Of a stretch of DNA of 64,000 nucleotides, positions 34,455 through 43,819 are shown one piece after another. How positions within the stretch are numbered: position 1 is the stretch's first letter; each line of letters begins with the position of its first letter. Location of the stretch: positions 5,022,001 to 5,086,000 of the forward strand of contig NZ_CP020809.1 in the NCBI RefSeq assembly GCF_002157835.1, read 5' to 3'. This stretch comes from Mycobacterium dioxanotrophicus (GTDB lineage: Bacteria > Actinomycetota > Actinomycetes > Mycobacteriales > Mycobacteriaceae). The notes beneath the pieces were generated by a model, which did no database searches, was not told the origin of the DNA, and worked only from the letters and a program-made list of their open reading frames with translations. The position numbers and the translations under genes are program-made.

Positions 34455-35530
34455 CTGACCGGCACGCGACCGACTATCTGAAGCTCACCGCCTATTTCGC
34501 CGAGCGGATGCGCCACGGTCACCGCTTCGCCGCCGACGCCCTGTTCGACCTGTACGGCAGCAACGACGTCGCCACCAGTGTGATGATGCGCGGGATCGCC
34601 AGTTTCGGTCCGCACCACCACTTGCGCAGTGATCAGACGCTGAGCATGTCGGAGGACCCCCCGGTGGCGGTCGCGGCCGTGGATACCGCCGACAAGATCG
34701 CTGCGCTCGCCGAGGACACAGTCACGCTGACCACCCGCGGGCTCATCACGCTGGAACGCGCGCAACTGGTCAGGCGGGGCAGCCCGGCACCGACCATCCC
34801 CGAGACCGCCAAGTTGACCGTGTACGTCGGCCGGCACCACCGGGTGGGCGGCGCACCCGCCTACCGCGCGGTCTGCACCGCGCTGCACAGGCACGGTTTC
34901 GCCGGGGCCACAGTGCTTCTCGGGGTCGACGGGACCGCGCACGGCCAGCGTCGACGGGCACGCTTCTTCAGCAGCAACTCCGACGTACCGATCATGATCA
35001 TCGCGATCGGCACGCGGGAACAGGTGGCGGCGGCACTCGGCGAACTCGACGACCTGCTGGACGAACCGCTGCTGACCGTGGAGCGGGCACAACTGTGCAA
35101 GAGCGGCGGCGAACTGCTGACCCGCCCACCGTCCTTGCCCGCGACCGATGCCGAGGGCAGGCCCCTGTGGCAGAAACTCATGATCCACACGTCCGAGGCC
35201 ACGCTGCACGACGGTGTGCCGATCCACCGGGCCATCGTGCGCCAACTCCTGCAGTCCGGCACCAGCCGCGGTGCCACGGTGCTACGCGGCGTGTGGGGAT
35301 ACAGCGGCACCCGGGAACCGCATGGGGACAAGCTCTTCCAGATCGGCCGTCAGGTACCGGTGACGACGATCGTGATCGACACGTCCGACCGGATCGCCGC
35401 GGCCTTCGATACGGTGGACGAGCTGACCGACGGTCACGGTTTGATCAGTGCCGAGATGGTCCCCGCTGCCGTTGTGGTCGATGAGGGCGTACGGTACGGC
35501 AGCACCGATCTGGCTCGGCACCACTACTGA
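34451..35530 (+). CDS. Triple-DUF190 domain protein
   Basis: A 359-residue protein from GTG 34451 (GTGA overlap with crcB2). Three DUF190 units follow one another: about 1-105 (KLTAYFAERMRHGHRFAADALFDLY), 118-222 (KLTVYVGRHHRVGGAPAYRAVCTAL) and 240-345 (KLMIHTSEATLHDGVPIHRAIVRQLL). Each ends in a DTxD or GTREQ strand and an ExAQL/ExVPA motif. DUF190 is related to PII-like trimeric signalling proteins and is often found beside crcB. Single-domain copies are the norm, so this fusion is unusual and may fold as a pseudo-trimer that senses a ligand for the channel. The ligand is unknown. Confidence 0.8.
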   Translation: MTDRHATDYLKLTAYFAERMRHGHRFAADALFDLYGSNDVATSVMMRGIASFGPHHHLRSDQTLSMSEDPPVAVAAVDTADKIAALAEDTVTLTTRGLITLERAQLVRRGSPAPTIPETAKLTVYVGRHHRVGGAPAYRAVCTALHRHGFAGATVLLGVDGTAHGQRRRARFFSSNSDVPIMIIAIGTREQVAAALGELDDLLDEPLLTVERAQLCKSGGELLTRPPSLPATDAEGRPLWQKLMIHTSEATLHDGVPIHRAIVRQLLQSGTSRGATVLRGVWGYSGTREPHGDKLFQIGRQVPVTTIVIDTSDRIAAAFDTVDELTDGHGLISAEMVPAAVVVDEGVRYGSTDLARHHY

Positions 35531-35540
35531 GCACAAGGGG

Positions 35541-35559
35541 TAAGCCTAGCCTTACCTTA
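35541..35559 (-). promoter_or_regulatory. IdeR iron box upstream of mbtL
   Basis: Minus-strand reading TAAGGTAAGGCTAGGCTTA matches 14 of 19 positions of the IdeR consensus TTAGGTTAGGCTAACCTAA as I recall it. It ends 25 bases before the mbtL ATG, where Fe-IdeR would block the promoter. Confidence 0.75.
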
Positions 35560-35583
35560 TCTGGGGGTGTACCGTCGCACCCC

Positions 35584-35853
35584 ATGCAACCGACTACGTC
35601 TGACGCCGTGAGCGCTGCCCTCATCGAAATCCTGCGCGACGACATGAATGTCGACATCCGGCGCGTCACGCGCGAGTCCCGGCTGATCGACGACGCCGGT
35701 CTCGACTCCGTGGCGTTCGCGGTCGGAATGGTGGCGATCGAGGATAAGCTCGGTGTCGCGCTCTCCGAACAGGACCTGCTCAGCTGCGACACCGTCGGCG
35801 ACCTGGAAGCCGCGATTCTGGCGAAACTGCCTGCGGTGCAGAGCAACCAGTGA
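35584..35853 (+). CDS. mbtL: Mycobactin acyl carrier protein MbtL
   Basis: An 89-residue acyl carrier protein with the phosphopantetheine Ser42 in the motif [11 protein letters not shown] and the usual four-helix pattern. In mycobacteria MbtL carries the fatty acyl chain that is desaturated by MbtN and then attached to the lysine of mycobactin by MbtK. Gene order mbtL-mbtM-mbtN with convergent mbtK matches the second mycobactin locus of other mycobacteria. An IdeR-like box stands just upstream, so low iron should induce it. Confidence 0.9.
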   Translation: MQPTTSDAVSAALIEILRDDMNVDIRRVTRESRLIDDAGLDSVAFAVGMVAIEDKLGVALSEQDLLSCDTVGDLEAAILAKLPAVQSNQ

Positions 35854-37433
35854 GCACCCTCGCCACGGCGCTGTCGCAGTCACTGACCACGACCAGCGCC
35901 GATCTCGTCGTTTTCGACACCGACACCCGCACCTGGTCCCGTCATCCGTGGGGCCAGGTCCATGCGCGCGCCGAGAATGTCGCCGAACGCATCGGCGAAG
36001 ACGGTTCGCGCACGGTCGGATTCGTCGGGGAACCGACCGTCGAATTCGTCGCGGCGATCGTGGGTGCCGTCCTGGCCGGCGCCGCCGTGTCGATACTGCC
36101 CGGACCGGTCCGCGGCGCAGACCCGGAGCGCTGGGTGCAGTCCACGCTGGACCGGTTCACCGGTATCGGTGTGGGCACCGTGTTCAGCCACGGCGGCTAC
36201 CTGGAGCAACTGCGAACGGCCCCGGCCCAACTCACCCTCCATGACGACGTCACCATTGCCCACGATCGGCGTTCGGCCACGTGGCGCCGCCCCGCCTCCG
36301 AGCCCGCCGACGTCGCGATCCTGCAGGGCACCGCCGGATCGACGGGTACCCCGCGCACCGCGCAGATCCCGTCCGGGGCTGCGCTGGCCAACCTGCGGGG
36401 CATCAGCGAGCGAATCAGCGTGTCCGCCAACGATGTCGGCTGCTCGTGGCTGCCGCTCTACCACGACATGGGCTTGGCGTTCCTGTTGACCACCGCGATC
36501 AACGGACTGGAGTCGTGGCAGGCGCCCACGACCGCCTTCGCGGCATCCCCTTTCAGCTGGCTGAACTGGCTCTCGGAGAGCAAGGCCACCTTGACCGCGG
36601 CGCCCAACATGGCCTACGGCCTGATCGGCAAATACGCGAGCCGACTGCAAGGCCTCGACCTGTCGACGCTTCGATTCGCCCTCAACGGCGGCGAGCCCGT
36701 CGACTGTGACGGCACCCAGCGGTTCGGCGCGGAGATGGTCCGCTTCGGCTTCGACCCCGGAGCCCTGTGCCCGTCCTACGGCCTGGCCGAATCATCGTGT
36801 GCCGTATCCATTCCCACACCGGGCGTCGGCGTCGCGGTCGACGAGATCACGGTGAAGGCCGATACCCGGGCCAGCACCCAGCGGCTGGCCGTCCTGGGCG
36901 AGCCGATCCCCGGCATGCAGGTGCGACTGCGCCCCACCGAAGACAACGCAGGTGTCTGCGACCGCGAGGTCGGCGAGATCGAGGTCCGTGGCACCTCGAT
37001 GATGTCGGGCTACCTGGGGCAGGAGCCCCACCACCGCGACGACTGGTTCCCCACCGGTGATCTCGGCTACCTCATCGACGGTCAATTGGTGGTGTGCGGG
37101 CGCGCCAAGGAGTTGATCACCGTGGCCGGCCGCAACATCTTCCCCACCGAGGTCGAACGGATCGCCGCGCAGGTCAAGGGAGTTCGCGAAGGTGCGGTGG
37201 TCGCCGTGGGCGCCAACGAAGGTGCCCCGCGGCCGGGCCTGGTGATCGCGGCCGAATTCCGCGGCGGAGACGAATCCGATGCCCGCAGCGAAGTGGTGCA
37301 GCGGGTGGCGTCCGAATGCGGCGTCGTACCGGCCGACGTGCTGTTCGTGGCCCCTGGCTCATTACCCAGAACCTCGTCGGGCAAGCTGCGCCGACTGGAG
37401 GTCAAACGCAACCTGGAGATGGTGAGGGCATGA
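35850..37433 (+). CDS. mbtM: Mycobactin fatty acyl-AMP ligase MbtM
   Basis: A 527-residue adenylate-forming enzyme starting at an ATG-equivalent GTG 35850 that overlaps the mbtL stop. The AMP-binding core [16 protein letters not shown], the middle [11 protein letters not shown] and the C-terminal hinge [28 protein letters not shown], with [12 protein letters not shown] at the end, are those of FadD-type fatty acyl-AMP ligases. It activates a long-chain fatty acid as acyl-AMP and loads it on MbtL for the mycobactin side chain (FadD33 in older naming). Confidence 0.9.
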   Translation: MSTLATALSQSLTTTSADLVVFDTDTRTWSRHPWGQVHARAENVAERIGEDGSRTVGFVGEPTVEFVAAIVGAVLAGAAVSILPGPVRGADPERWVQSTLDRFTGIGVGTVFSHGGYLEQLRTAPAQLTLHDDVTIAHDRRSATWRRPASEPADVAILQGTAGSTGTPRTAQIPSGAALANLRGISERISVSANDVGCSWLPLYHDMGLAFLLTTAINGLESWQAPTTAFAASPFSWLNWLSESKATLTAAPNMAYGLIGKYASRLQGLDLSTLRFALNGGEPVDCDGTQRFGAEMVRFGFDPGALCPSYGLAESSCAVSIPTPGVGVAVDEITVKADTRASTQRLAVLGEPIPGMQVRLRPTEDNAGVCDREVGEIEVRGTSMMSGYLGQEPHHRDDWFPTGDLGYLIDGQLVVCGRAKELITVAGRNIFPTEVERIAAQVKGVREGAVVAVGANEGAPRPGLVIAAEFRGGDESDARSEVVQRVASECGVVPADVLFVAPGSLPRTSSGKLRRLEVKRNLEMVRA

Positions 37434-38605
37434 CAGTGACCACGATGACGACCCGACCGGCGACCACCACCGTCGAGGAATACCGCGAGCTGCTCGACAG
37501 AGTCTTCGACTCGTCCGTGACGGCCTGGACAGCGGAAGCCGAAGCAACCGAACGCTTTCCGCGTCAGCTCATCGAACACCTCGGGCGCTCGAGCGTGTTC
37601 ACCGAGAAATGGGGCGACGGTCAACAACCCGACATGGCCAAGCTCTTCGAGTTGGCCTTCGCGCTGGGCCGCACGGGCTCGGCGGGCATCGGCGTCGGTG
37701 TCAGCCTGCACGATTCGGCGATCGCCCTGCTGCGTCGCTTCGGCAAGTCGGACTACCTGCGCACCATCTGCGAGCAGGCGATCCGCGGCGAAGCGGTGCT
37801 GTGCATCGGCGCCTCCGAGGAATCCGGTGGCTCCGACTTGCAGATCGTGGAAACCGAAGTCCGCACGGCCCGAGATGGATTCGAGGTCAAGGGCATCAAG
37901 AAGTTCGTGTCGCTGTCCCCCATCGCCGATCACATCATGGTGGTGGCGCGCAGCGTCGACCATGACCCGACCAGCAGGCACGGCAACGTCGTCGTCATCG
38001 CCGTGCCCACCAGCCAGGTCGAGGTGCAGGCGCCGTACCGCAAGGTCGGCGCAGGCCCACTGGACACCGCGGCCGTCCACATCGATACCTGGGTGCCTGC
38101 CGACGCCCTGGTCGCGCGCGCGGGAACCGGCTTGGCGGCGATCTCGTGGGGCCTGGCCCACGAACGCATGTCCATCGCCGGGCAGGTGGCCGCCGGGGCC
38201 CAGCGGGTCATCGGAATCACGCTGGCGCGCATGATGAAACGACGCCAATTCGGTCACACGCTCTACGAGCATCAGGCACTGCGGATGCGCATCGCCGACC
38301 TGCAGGCCCGCGTCGACATGCTGCGCTACAGCCTGCTGGGCATCGCCGCCCAGGGCAAGCTCGACATGCGCGCCGCCGCCGCGATCAAGGTGAGCGCCGC
38401 GCGGCTGGGAGAAGAAGTGCTCTCAGAATGCATGCACATCTTCGGCGGCTCGGGCTACCTCGTCGACGAGACGCCGCTGGGAGCGTGGTGGCGCGACATG
38501 AAGCTGGCCCGTGTCGGTGGCGGCACCGACGAGGTGCTGTGGGAGCTGGTGGCCGCCGCGATGAAACCGGATTACGACGGCTACGCCGAGTTCGGTCAGG
38601 CCTGA
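37430..38605 (+). CDS. mbtN: Mycobactin acyl-[ACP] dehydrogenase MbtN
   Basis: A 391-residue acyl-CoA-dehydrogenase-fold flavoprotein, ATG 37430 overlapping the mbtM stop (ATGA). Motifs: [18 protein letters not shown] (flavin/substrate binding), [21 protein letters not shown] and the C-terminal [25 protein letters not shown]. In mycobactin assembly it introduces the cis double bond in the MbtL-bound acyl chain (FadE14 in older naming). It ends at the long hairpin shared with mbtK. Confidence 0.9.
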   Translation: MTVTTMTTRPATTTVEEYRELLDRVFDSSVTAWTAEAEATERFPRQLIEHLGRSSVFTEKWGDGQQPDMAKLFELAFALGRTGSAGIGVGVSLHDSAIALLRRFGKSDYLRTICEQAIRGEAVLCIGASEESGGSDLQIVETEVRTARDGFEVKGIKKFVSLSPIADHIMVVARSVDHDPTSRHGNVVVIAVPTSQVEVQAPYRKVGAGPLDTAAVHIDTWVPADALVARAGTGLAAISWGLAHERMSIAGQVAAGAQRVIGITLARMMKRRQFGHTLYEHQALRMRIADLQARVDMLRYSLLGIAAQGKLDMRAAAAIKVSAARLGEEVLSECMHIFGGSGYLVDETPLGAWWRDMKLARVGGGTDEVLWELVAAAMKPDYDGYAEFGQA

Positions 38606-38615
38606 CATCGAGGCC

Positions 38616-38668
38616 AATGGCCAGTTGTGACACGTGTCGGCCGAAAAGCCGTGTCACAACTGGCCATT
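38616..38668. terminator. Long bidirectional hairpin between mbtN and mbtK
   Basis: Perfect 18-bp arms AATGGCCAGTTGTGACAC and GTGTCACAACTGGCCATT around a 17-base loop that can itself pair (TCGGC/GCCG). It lies exactly between the two convergent gene ends, so it can terminate both. There is no U-tract. Confidence 0.75.
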
Positions 38669-38675
38669 CGGCACA

Positions 38676-39278
38676 TCAGGGGCGGGACAACGAGTAGAGC
38701 GCCATGCGCCGGTTGGACATCTGGTGCTCGCCGAGGAACGTGCATCCCGCCCACTCGCAGAGCCGGCGGGCACCGGTGTTGCGGTGATCCGGATCGAACA
38801 TGATGCGCCGGCAGTTCGGTTCGAGCTCGAAGACACTGGCGACGATGCGCGGCAGCAGGAACGCTGCGAGACCACGATTGACGTAGCGCAGGTCGGCGAT
38901 CGCCGCGTGGATGCCGATGTCGTCGGGTTCGGCGGCATAACGAGGTGCGATCGAGTCCTTCGCGGCGCGATACAGCTCGATATAGCCGACGGGTTCGCCG
39001 TTGAAACTGCCGATGAAGGGGCGGGAGTATTCACCGTCGACCTGGGCCTGCAGATGACGTCGCCAGCGCTCGGGCGGCCAGTCGTACTCCCAGGCCTCGA
39101 CCAGGTGCGGACGGTTCATCCACTCCGACACCATCTCGGCGTCGGCGTCCGGGTCGACCGGCCGGATCGCGTACGGATCGGCCACGATCGGGGTGGGCGG
39201 CGCCGCCACGGCCCGCACCGCGTCGGATATGTCGGTCAGTTCGCGCTTGAGGACGGGCGCGTCGTCGATCTCGGTCAT
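38676..39278 (-). CDS. mbtK: Mycobactin lysine N-acyltransferase MbtK
   Basis: A 200-residue GNAT-fold acyltransferase of the siderophore IucB/RhbD type. Features are [35 protein letters not shown], a His in [12 protein letters not shown] and an Asp in [20 protein letters not shown], at the positions of the His/Asp pair of the M. tuberculosis homologue Rv1347c. It transfers the MbtL-bound lipid to the epsilon-amine of mycobactin lysine. It is convergent with mbtN and has its own iron-box-like palindrome upstream at 39309-39324. Confidence 0.9.
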   Translation of the reverse strand: MTEIDDAPVLKRELTDISDAVRAVAAPPTPIVADPYAIRPVDPDADAEMVSEWMNRPHLVEAWEYDWPPERWRRHLQAQVDGEYSRPFIGSFNGEPVGYIELYRAAKDSIAPRYAAEPDDIGIHAAIADLRYVNRGLAAFLLPRIVASVFELEPNCRRIMFDPDHRNTGARRLCEWAGCTFLGEHQMSNRRMALYSLSRP

Positions 39279-39308
39279 TTGATCGCCGAGCCTACCGCAG
39301 GAAGTGAG

Positions 39309-39324
39309 GGTAGGTTTACCTACC
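39309..39324. promoter_or_regulatory. Possible IdeR box upstream of mbtK
   Basis: GGTAGGTTTACCTACC is an almost perfect palindrome resembling the core of the IdeR consensus (AGGTTAG.CTAACCT). It sits 30 bases before the mbtK start and inside the 3' end region of the convergent DUF488 gene spacer. Confidence 0.6.
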
Positions 39325-39690
39325 TTTGCCGGGTGTCAGCAGCCCCGCCAACACCACCAGATGACTCAATTCCACCTCGCGGGTCGCCGTCACCAAGGTG
39401 ACCGGACCCCTGCGCACCATGTCCCGCAGCTCATCGAACGCCTCGGCAGCCGGCGAGGTCTCCAACTCCGCGGTGTAGCGCGTCTCGAATTCGTCGAAGA
39501 GCTCAGCTTGGTGGTTGTACCAGTGCCGCAGCTCGGTCGACGGCGCAACGTCAGGCAGCCAATGCCCGACCCTCGGATCGGTCTTGCGGATCCCCCGCGG
39601 CCATAGCCGGTCCACCAATACCCGGGTCCCCTCGTCAGGCGCCGGTTCCTCGTACACCCGCGCCAACCGGATTCGATGTTTCGCAGCCAT
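39316..39690 (-). CDS. DUF488-family protein
   Basis: A 124-residue protein from ATG 39690 ([15 protein letters not shown]). The segment [31 protein letters not shown] and the ending [22 protein letters not shown] are typical of DUF488 (YeaO-like) proteins, whose function is not established. The frame continues far upstream, but conserved sequence begins here. It runs toward mbtK with only about 37 bases between its stop and the mbtK start. Confidence 0.85.
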   Translation of the reverse strand: MAAKHRIRLARVYEEPAPDEGTRVLVDRLWPRGIRKTDPRVGHWLPDVAPSTELRHWYNHQAELFDEFETRYTAELETSPAAEAFDELRDMVRRGPVTLVTATREVELSHLVVLAGLLTPGKGR

Positions 39691-39709
39691 CACATGCGAT
39701 CGTAGGAGC

Positions 39710-39910
39710 ATGGATGTCAATCGCGTTGCCGATCTGGTGCGCTGGGAGGATTCGGGTGCGCATTGGCAGGTGATCGCCCGCACTTCCGGCAGCATCACCA
39801 TCGCACTGCTGCGGTGTGACGGCGGTGAGGAGGTCGAGCGATTCACCTCGAACGACCCCCGCCTGCTCGAATTCGTCGGCGCCAGGACCGATAGCGAGGA
39901 CTCCCGGTGA
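39710..39910 (+). CDS. Small conserved hypothetical protein
   Basis: A 66-residue acidic protein from ATG 39710 (MDVNRVADLVRWEDSGAHWQVIART), with alternating strands suggesting a small beta-rich fold and a C terminus rich in Asp/Glu. The ribosome site TAGGAG is very close to the start. The next gene overlaps its stop (ATGA), so the two are co-translated. The family's function is unknown to me. Confidence 0.65.
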   Translation: MDVNRVADLVRWEDSGAHWQVIARTSGSITIALLRCDGGEEVERFTSNDPRLLEFVGARTDSEDSR

Positions 39911-40443
39911 AGGTCGGGAACCTCACCTTCACGCCCGTGGCAGCAGCCCTCGACCTCGTCGGCGCCCCGGTTCAGCGCTATCTCGGCGAACACGACCCCG
40001 ACGGACTGTGGGCCAGCGCAATCGATCCGGCTCTCGCCGACACCGCGCAGTTCTGCCTGCACTACGACATCGGCCTCGACGTGTCGGCCAACTGTGTCGT
40101 CGTCGAGGCCAGGCGCGCCGATCGCACGTGGTACGCCGCCTGCCTCGTACTCGCCACCAGCCGCGCCGACGTCAACGGCATCGTCCGCAAGCGACTCGAT
40201 GCGCGCCGCATCTCGTTCGCGGGGATGGACACCGCGGTGTCGCTGACCGACATGGAGTACGGCGGCATCACGCCTGTGGGGCTACCACCGGAATGGCCCA
40301 TTCTCATCGACGAGGGCGTGGTGGATGCGCGGCGCGTGATCATCGGCAGCGGGGTGCGGGCTTCGAAGCTGTACGCGACGGCCGAAGCGTTGACGTCGCT
40401 GCCCAACGCCGAGGTCCTGGCGATCACCAAACCGGGGCAGTGA
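39907..40443 (+). CDS. YbaK/EbsC-domain protein (aminoacyl-tRNA editing-like)
   Basis: A 178-residue protein of the YbaK/EbsC fold. The strand ADTAQFCLHYDIGLDVSANCVVVEA, the region SLTDMEYGGITPVGLPPEWPILIDEGVV and the ending RRVIIGSGVRASKLYATAEAL are hallmarks. Family members hydrolyse misacylated Cys- or Pro-tRNA, though many have unknown targets, and the usual catalytic Lys is not obvious here. ATG 39907 overlaps the previous stop. Confidence 0.8.
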   Translation: MKVGNLTFTPVAAALDLVGAPVQRYLGEHDPDGLWASAIDPALADTAQFCLHYDIGLDVSANCVVVEARRADRTWYAACLVLATSRADVNGIVRKRLDARRISFAGMDTAVSLTDMEYGGITPVGLPPEWPILIDEGVVDARRVIIGSGVRASKLYATAEALTSLPNAEVLAITKPGQ

Positions 40444-40444
40444 C

Positions 40445-42154
40445 GTGGACCGTCGGTTGTCGGATTCGGTTCTCAACCGGTTGGTTCGGCGTTCGGGCCC
40501 ACCGCAGGTCCTCGAGGACGCGGTGGACCTGGCCGACCTGGCCGACCAGGTCGATGAGGTCGACGACACCGCCGTGGCGGAAGCCGCGGCACCCCCGACC
40601 GCCGACCCCGCCCTGCTGCTGCAGAAGATGGAAAACCGGCTGATCCGGCTCACCCTGGCCGATCCCGACGTCCTGACCGACACCGAGCTGCGCAGACTGC
40701 GTTACATCCTGAATTTCGCTCGGCTGGGCGACTTCGAACCAGGTGCTGCAGGCCCGAACGGTACGCGCGGACGGGGAGACATCGCGGTCGGTGCGCAGTT
40801 GGGCCCGTGGCGATCACGGGTCATCGACGCGCTGCACGGCCCGCTGCGCGAAGAGCGCGACGCCGTCACCGCGCTGACCACGGCCCGCGAGGCACTGGCC
40901 CGCCTGGCCGACGACCAGGCCGAGAAGCGCGACCTGCTCCTGGAGCGACACCGGAACGACTTCTCGCCGGCCGAACTGGATTCCGAAGTCGGATACAAGA
41001 AATTGGTGACCGTCCTCGGCGGTGGCGGCGGTGCGGGATTCGTCTATATCGGTGGCATGCAGCGGCTGCTGCACGAGGGACATGTCCCCGACTACATGCT
41101 CGGGTCGTCCTTCGGCGCGATCATCGGCGCCGTGGTCGGGCGCACCCTTCCTGTGCCGATCGACGAGTACGTCGAGTGGGCCAAGACCGTGTCCTACCGC
41201 GCGATCCTCGGCTCGGAACGACTACGCCGCAGGAACGGACTGACCGGCGTGTTCTCGCTGCGCTTCGACGCGTTCGCACACACCTTGTTCAGCCGCGCCG
41301 ACGGCGAGCGGATGCGCATGTCGGACATGGCAATTCCGTTCGATGCTGTGGTGGCCGGAGTTCGCAAGCGATCGTTCGCCGCGTTGCCGTCGCGGTTCCG
41401 GCGCCCGGAACTGGCCGGACTGCGTCTGCTGCCCATGCTGCCGGTGGGCATCGGTCCACTGGTCGGGGCCCGCATGTGGCAAGTGGCCGCGTTCATCGAT
41501 TCCCGGGTGGTGAAGCCGATCGTCGTCGGCGGGGATGATCTGACGCGCGATTTCAACGTCGTCGACGCCGCGTCGTTCTCCTCGGCGATTCCCGGCGTGC
41601 TGCATCACGAGACGAACGACCCACGGATGGAACCGATCCTGGACGCGCTGTGTCAGAGCCACGACGTCGCGGCGCTCGTCGACGGCGGCGCGGCCAGCAA
41701 TGTGCCGATCGAATTGGCGTGGAAACGCGTGCGCGATGGGCGGTTGGGCACCCGCAACGCCTGCTACCTGGCGTTCGACTGCTTCCATCCGCAGTGGGAT
41801 CCGAGGCATCTGTGGCTCGTGCCGATCACGCAGGCCGTGCAGTTGCAGATGGTGCGTAACGCGCCATATGCCGACCACCTCATCCGATTCGGTCCGACCC
41901 TCTCGCCGGTCAACCTGGCACCGTCGATCGCCACCATCGACCGCGCGTGCGAATGGGGCCGCAACAGCGTCGAGGCCGCCATCCCGTTGACATCGGCACT
42001 GCTGCAACCGGTCTGGTGGCAGGGTGACCAACCGCCGGTCGCCCGTACCCGCAAGACGTTGGTCAAGTCGGTCGCGTCCCCGATGAGTGCGGTGATGTCG
42101 GCCATCCAACTGCCAACCGGCTTCGAACGCTGGCGTAACCGTCGGCTGACCTGA
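40445..42154 (+). CDS. Patatin-like phospholipase
   Basis: A 569-residue protein starting at GTG 40445, one base after the YbaK-like stop. Residues 1-185 are an acidic and helical N-terminal extension. The patatin domain follows: oxyanion loop LGGGGGAGFVYIGG (about 191-204), nucleophile elbow GSSFG with Ser222, and catalytic Asp413 in VDGGAASN. The dyad is complete, so an acyl-lipid hydrolase is expected. Residues 480-569 are not part of the core. Lipid substrate and cellular site are unknown; no signal peptide is present. Confidence 0.85.
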   Translation: MDRRLSDSVLNRLVRRSGPPQVLEDAVDLADLADQVDEVDDTAVAEAAAPPTADPALLLQKMENRLIRLTLADPDVLTDTELRRLRYILNFARLGDFEPGAAGPNGTRGRGDIAVGAQLGPWRSRVIDALHGPLREERDAVTALTTAREALARLADDQAEKRDLLLERHRNDFSPAELDSEVGYKKLVTVLGGGGGAGFVYIGGMQRLLHEGHVPDYMLGSSFGAIIGAVVGRTLPVPIDEYVEWAKTVSYRAILGSERLRRRNGLTGVFSLRFDAFAHTLFSRADGERMRMSDMAIPFDAVVAGVRKRSFAALPSRFRRPELAGLRLLPMLPVGIGPLVGARMWQVAAFIDSRVVKPIVVGGDDLTRDFNVVDAASFSSAIPGVLHHETNDPRMEPILDALCQSHDVAALVDGGAASNVPIELAWKRVRDGRLGTRNACYLAFDCFHPQWDPRHLWLVPITQAVQLQMVRNAPYADHLIRFGPTLSPVNLAPSIATIDRACEWGRNSVEAAIPLTSALLQPVWWQGDQPPVARTRKTLVKSVASPMSAVMSAIQLPTGFERWRNRRLT

Positions 42155-42157
42155 CCG

Positions 42158-42904
42158 CTAGCCGCCGCGGCGGGGCGGCCACACCGGCGCGCCGAGCTCG
42201 CGCGAGACCGTGCGTGCGGTATCCCGCAGCGCGTCGACGGCCTCAGGATCCAACGGCCAACGCGCCGCGGGGACCACCAGTCCGATCGCGCCCGCCGCAT
42301 CCCCCGACGCATCGAAAACGGTTGCCGCAACCGAACATTCTCCGAGCACAGCCTCCTCGACCTCAGTCGCGATGCCGATGCCGCGGATTTGGTCGAGCTG
42401 GGTGGCGAGCTCGGCGGTGTCGGTGACGGTCTCGCCCGTCATACCGCGCAGCTCGCCTGACGGATAGTCGGCCGCGTAGGCCAGCAGCGCCTTGCCCAGT
42501 GCGCTGGCATGCGCAGGGATCACGATGCCCACCTCGGGCATCTGCCGGGTGCCGTCGGGACGCGGTTCGTGCGCCACCACCACGACCTCATCGAACAACA
42601 ACACCGCGGTGCGCACCGCGCAACCGGTGCGGCGGGCCAGCCCCTCCGTCCAGACCGCCACCCGGGAGCGCAATTCCAGCGTGTCCAGATAGACGTTGCC
42701 CATCCGCAACGTCGCGGGGCCCAGTCGGTACCGGCCGGAATCCAGCTCCTGCTGCACCATGCCGTGCGCCAACAACGTGCGCACCAAGCCGTGCACCGTC
42801 GACGGGGCGAGCTCGATCGCCGAGGCGATCTCCCCCAGGCTCATCCGCCGACCGCCTTGCAGCACGGTGAGGATGCGAAGGGCGCGATCCACCGCCTGAA
42901 TCAC
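42158..42904 (-). CDS. IclR-family regulator of the glycerol/dihydroxyacetone operon
   Basis: A 248-residue IclR regulator: winged helix at residues 1-75 (RALRILTVLQGGRRMSLGEIASAIELAPSTVHGLVRTLLAHG) and the IclR effector domain after residue 80 (GCAVRTAVLLFDEVVVVAHE; IPAHASALGKALLA; EEAVLGECSVAATVFD). It is divergent from glpF-dhaKLM, with two palindromes in the 151-base spacer. GylR/GlpR-like control by a glycerol metabolite is inferred. Confidence 0.9.
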   Translation of the reverse strand: MIQAVDRALRILTVLQGGRRMSLGEIASAIELAPSTVHGLVRTLLAHGMVQQELDSGRYRLGPATLRMGNVYLDTLELRSRVAVWTEGLARRTGCAVRTAVLLFDEVVVVAHEPRPDGTRQMPEVGIVIPAHASALGKALLAYAADYPSGELRGMTGETVTDTAELATQLDQIRGIGIATEVEEAVLGECSVAATVFDASGDAAGAIGLVVPAARWPLDPEAVDALRDTARTVSRELGAPVWPPRRGG

Positions 42905-42964
42905 GACGACCTCCTCGTGCCGACGACGCTCTTGTGCTCACAGCAGCATAAGCGTATGTTCCAG

Positions 42965-42991
42965 ATCACATTCGATAATGTCGAATGTGAT
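42965..42991. promoter_or_regulatory. Perfect palindrome, likely IclR operator
   Basis: Arms ATCACATTCGA and TCGAATGTGAT (11 bp, no mismatch) around TAATG, centred between the divergent IclR gene and glpF. The size and placement suit a dimeric or tetrameric IclR regulator. Confidence 0.75.
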
Positions 42992-43000
42992 GCGAGATAG

Positions 43001-43015
43001 CCGATTCACAATCGG
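43001..43015. promoter_or_regulatory. Second small palindrome in the IclR-glpF spacer
   Basis: CCGATT-CAC-AATCGG, ten bases downstream of the larger palindrome and about 40 bases before glpF. It could be a second half of a bipartite operator. Confidence 0.45.
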
Positions 43016-43055
43016 AACATGGTGTGTCACATCCCAACTCTCTGGAGCGCACGAC

Positions 43056-43808
43056 ATGGACGATCCGTCACTCACTCAAAAACTCGCCGCGGAGGCCTTC
43101 GGCACCGCGTTCCTGGTGTTCATCGGCGTGGGCTCGGTACCCGCGACCATCATCATCAACGGGCATGCGCCATTCACCATGGCCGATCTCGGCGTGATCT
43201 CATTCGCGTTCGCCACGGTCGTCGTCGCGACCGTCTACGCGCTCGGGCACATCTCGGGCAACCACATCAATCCAGCGGTCACCGTCGGTTTGGCCGTGAC
43301 CGGCCGGTTCCCGTGGTCCCGCGTTCCGGCCTACATCGCCGCGCAACTCGTCGGCGCGACCGTCGGAGCCGCGGCCATCCTCGGTGTACTGGGTACCCGC
43401 GCGCGTGACGCCGGCCTGGGCATCGCCACCTACACCGGCGACATCAGTGCCGTACAGGCGTTTTTCGCCGAATTCGTAGGTACGTTCATACTCGTGTTCA
43501 CCGTCTTCGGCGTGATACATCGCAAAGCGTCCGCAGGTTTCGCCGGCGTGGCGATCGGCCTTGTCGTGTTCGCAGCGATCATCCCGCTGGCACCGACGAC
43601 GGGTGCGTCGATCAACCCCGCCCGCACCTTCGGCCCCATGCTCGTCCAGCAGATCGCAGGCGGCTCGGTGGCGTGGCACCAATTGCCGGTGTACCTCGCC
43701 GCGGAATTCCTCGCCGGCGCCCTCGCCGCACTCTCCTACGTCGCGATCTCGCGCACCCGCGCCGACACCGCGAACATCACCGTCCAACCAGCACCGACCG
43801 TAGTCTGA
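43056..43808 (+). CDS. glpF: Glycerol facilitator / aquaporin (MIP family)
   Basis: A 250-residue six-span channel from ATG 43056. The two NPA half-helices read GNHINPAVTVGLAV and GASINPARTFGPML. The first span starts KLAAEAFGTAFLVFIGVGS. It lies 11 bases before dhaK in an operon with dhaK, dhaL and the dhaM fusion, so uptake of glycerol or dihydroxyacetone is the likely role. Water-only selectivity cannot be excluded from the sequence. Confidence 0.85.
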   Translation: MDDPSLTQKLAAEAFGTAFLVFIGVGSVPATIIINGHAPFTMADLGVISFAFATVVVATVYALGHISGNHINPAVTVGLAVTGRFPWSRVPAYIAAQLVGATVGAAAILGVLGTRARDAGLGIATYTGDISAVQAFFAEFVGTFILVFTVFGVIHRKASAGFAGVAIGLVVFAAIIPLAPTTGASINPARTFGPMLVQQIAGGSVAWHQLPVYLAAEFLAGALAALSYVAISRTRADTANITVQPAPTVV

Positions 43809-43819
43809 GGAGCCGAATT

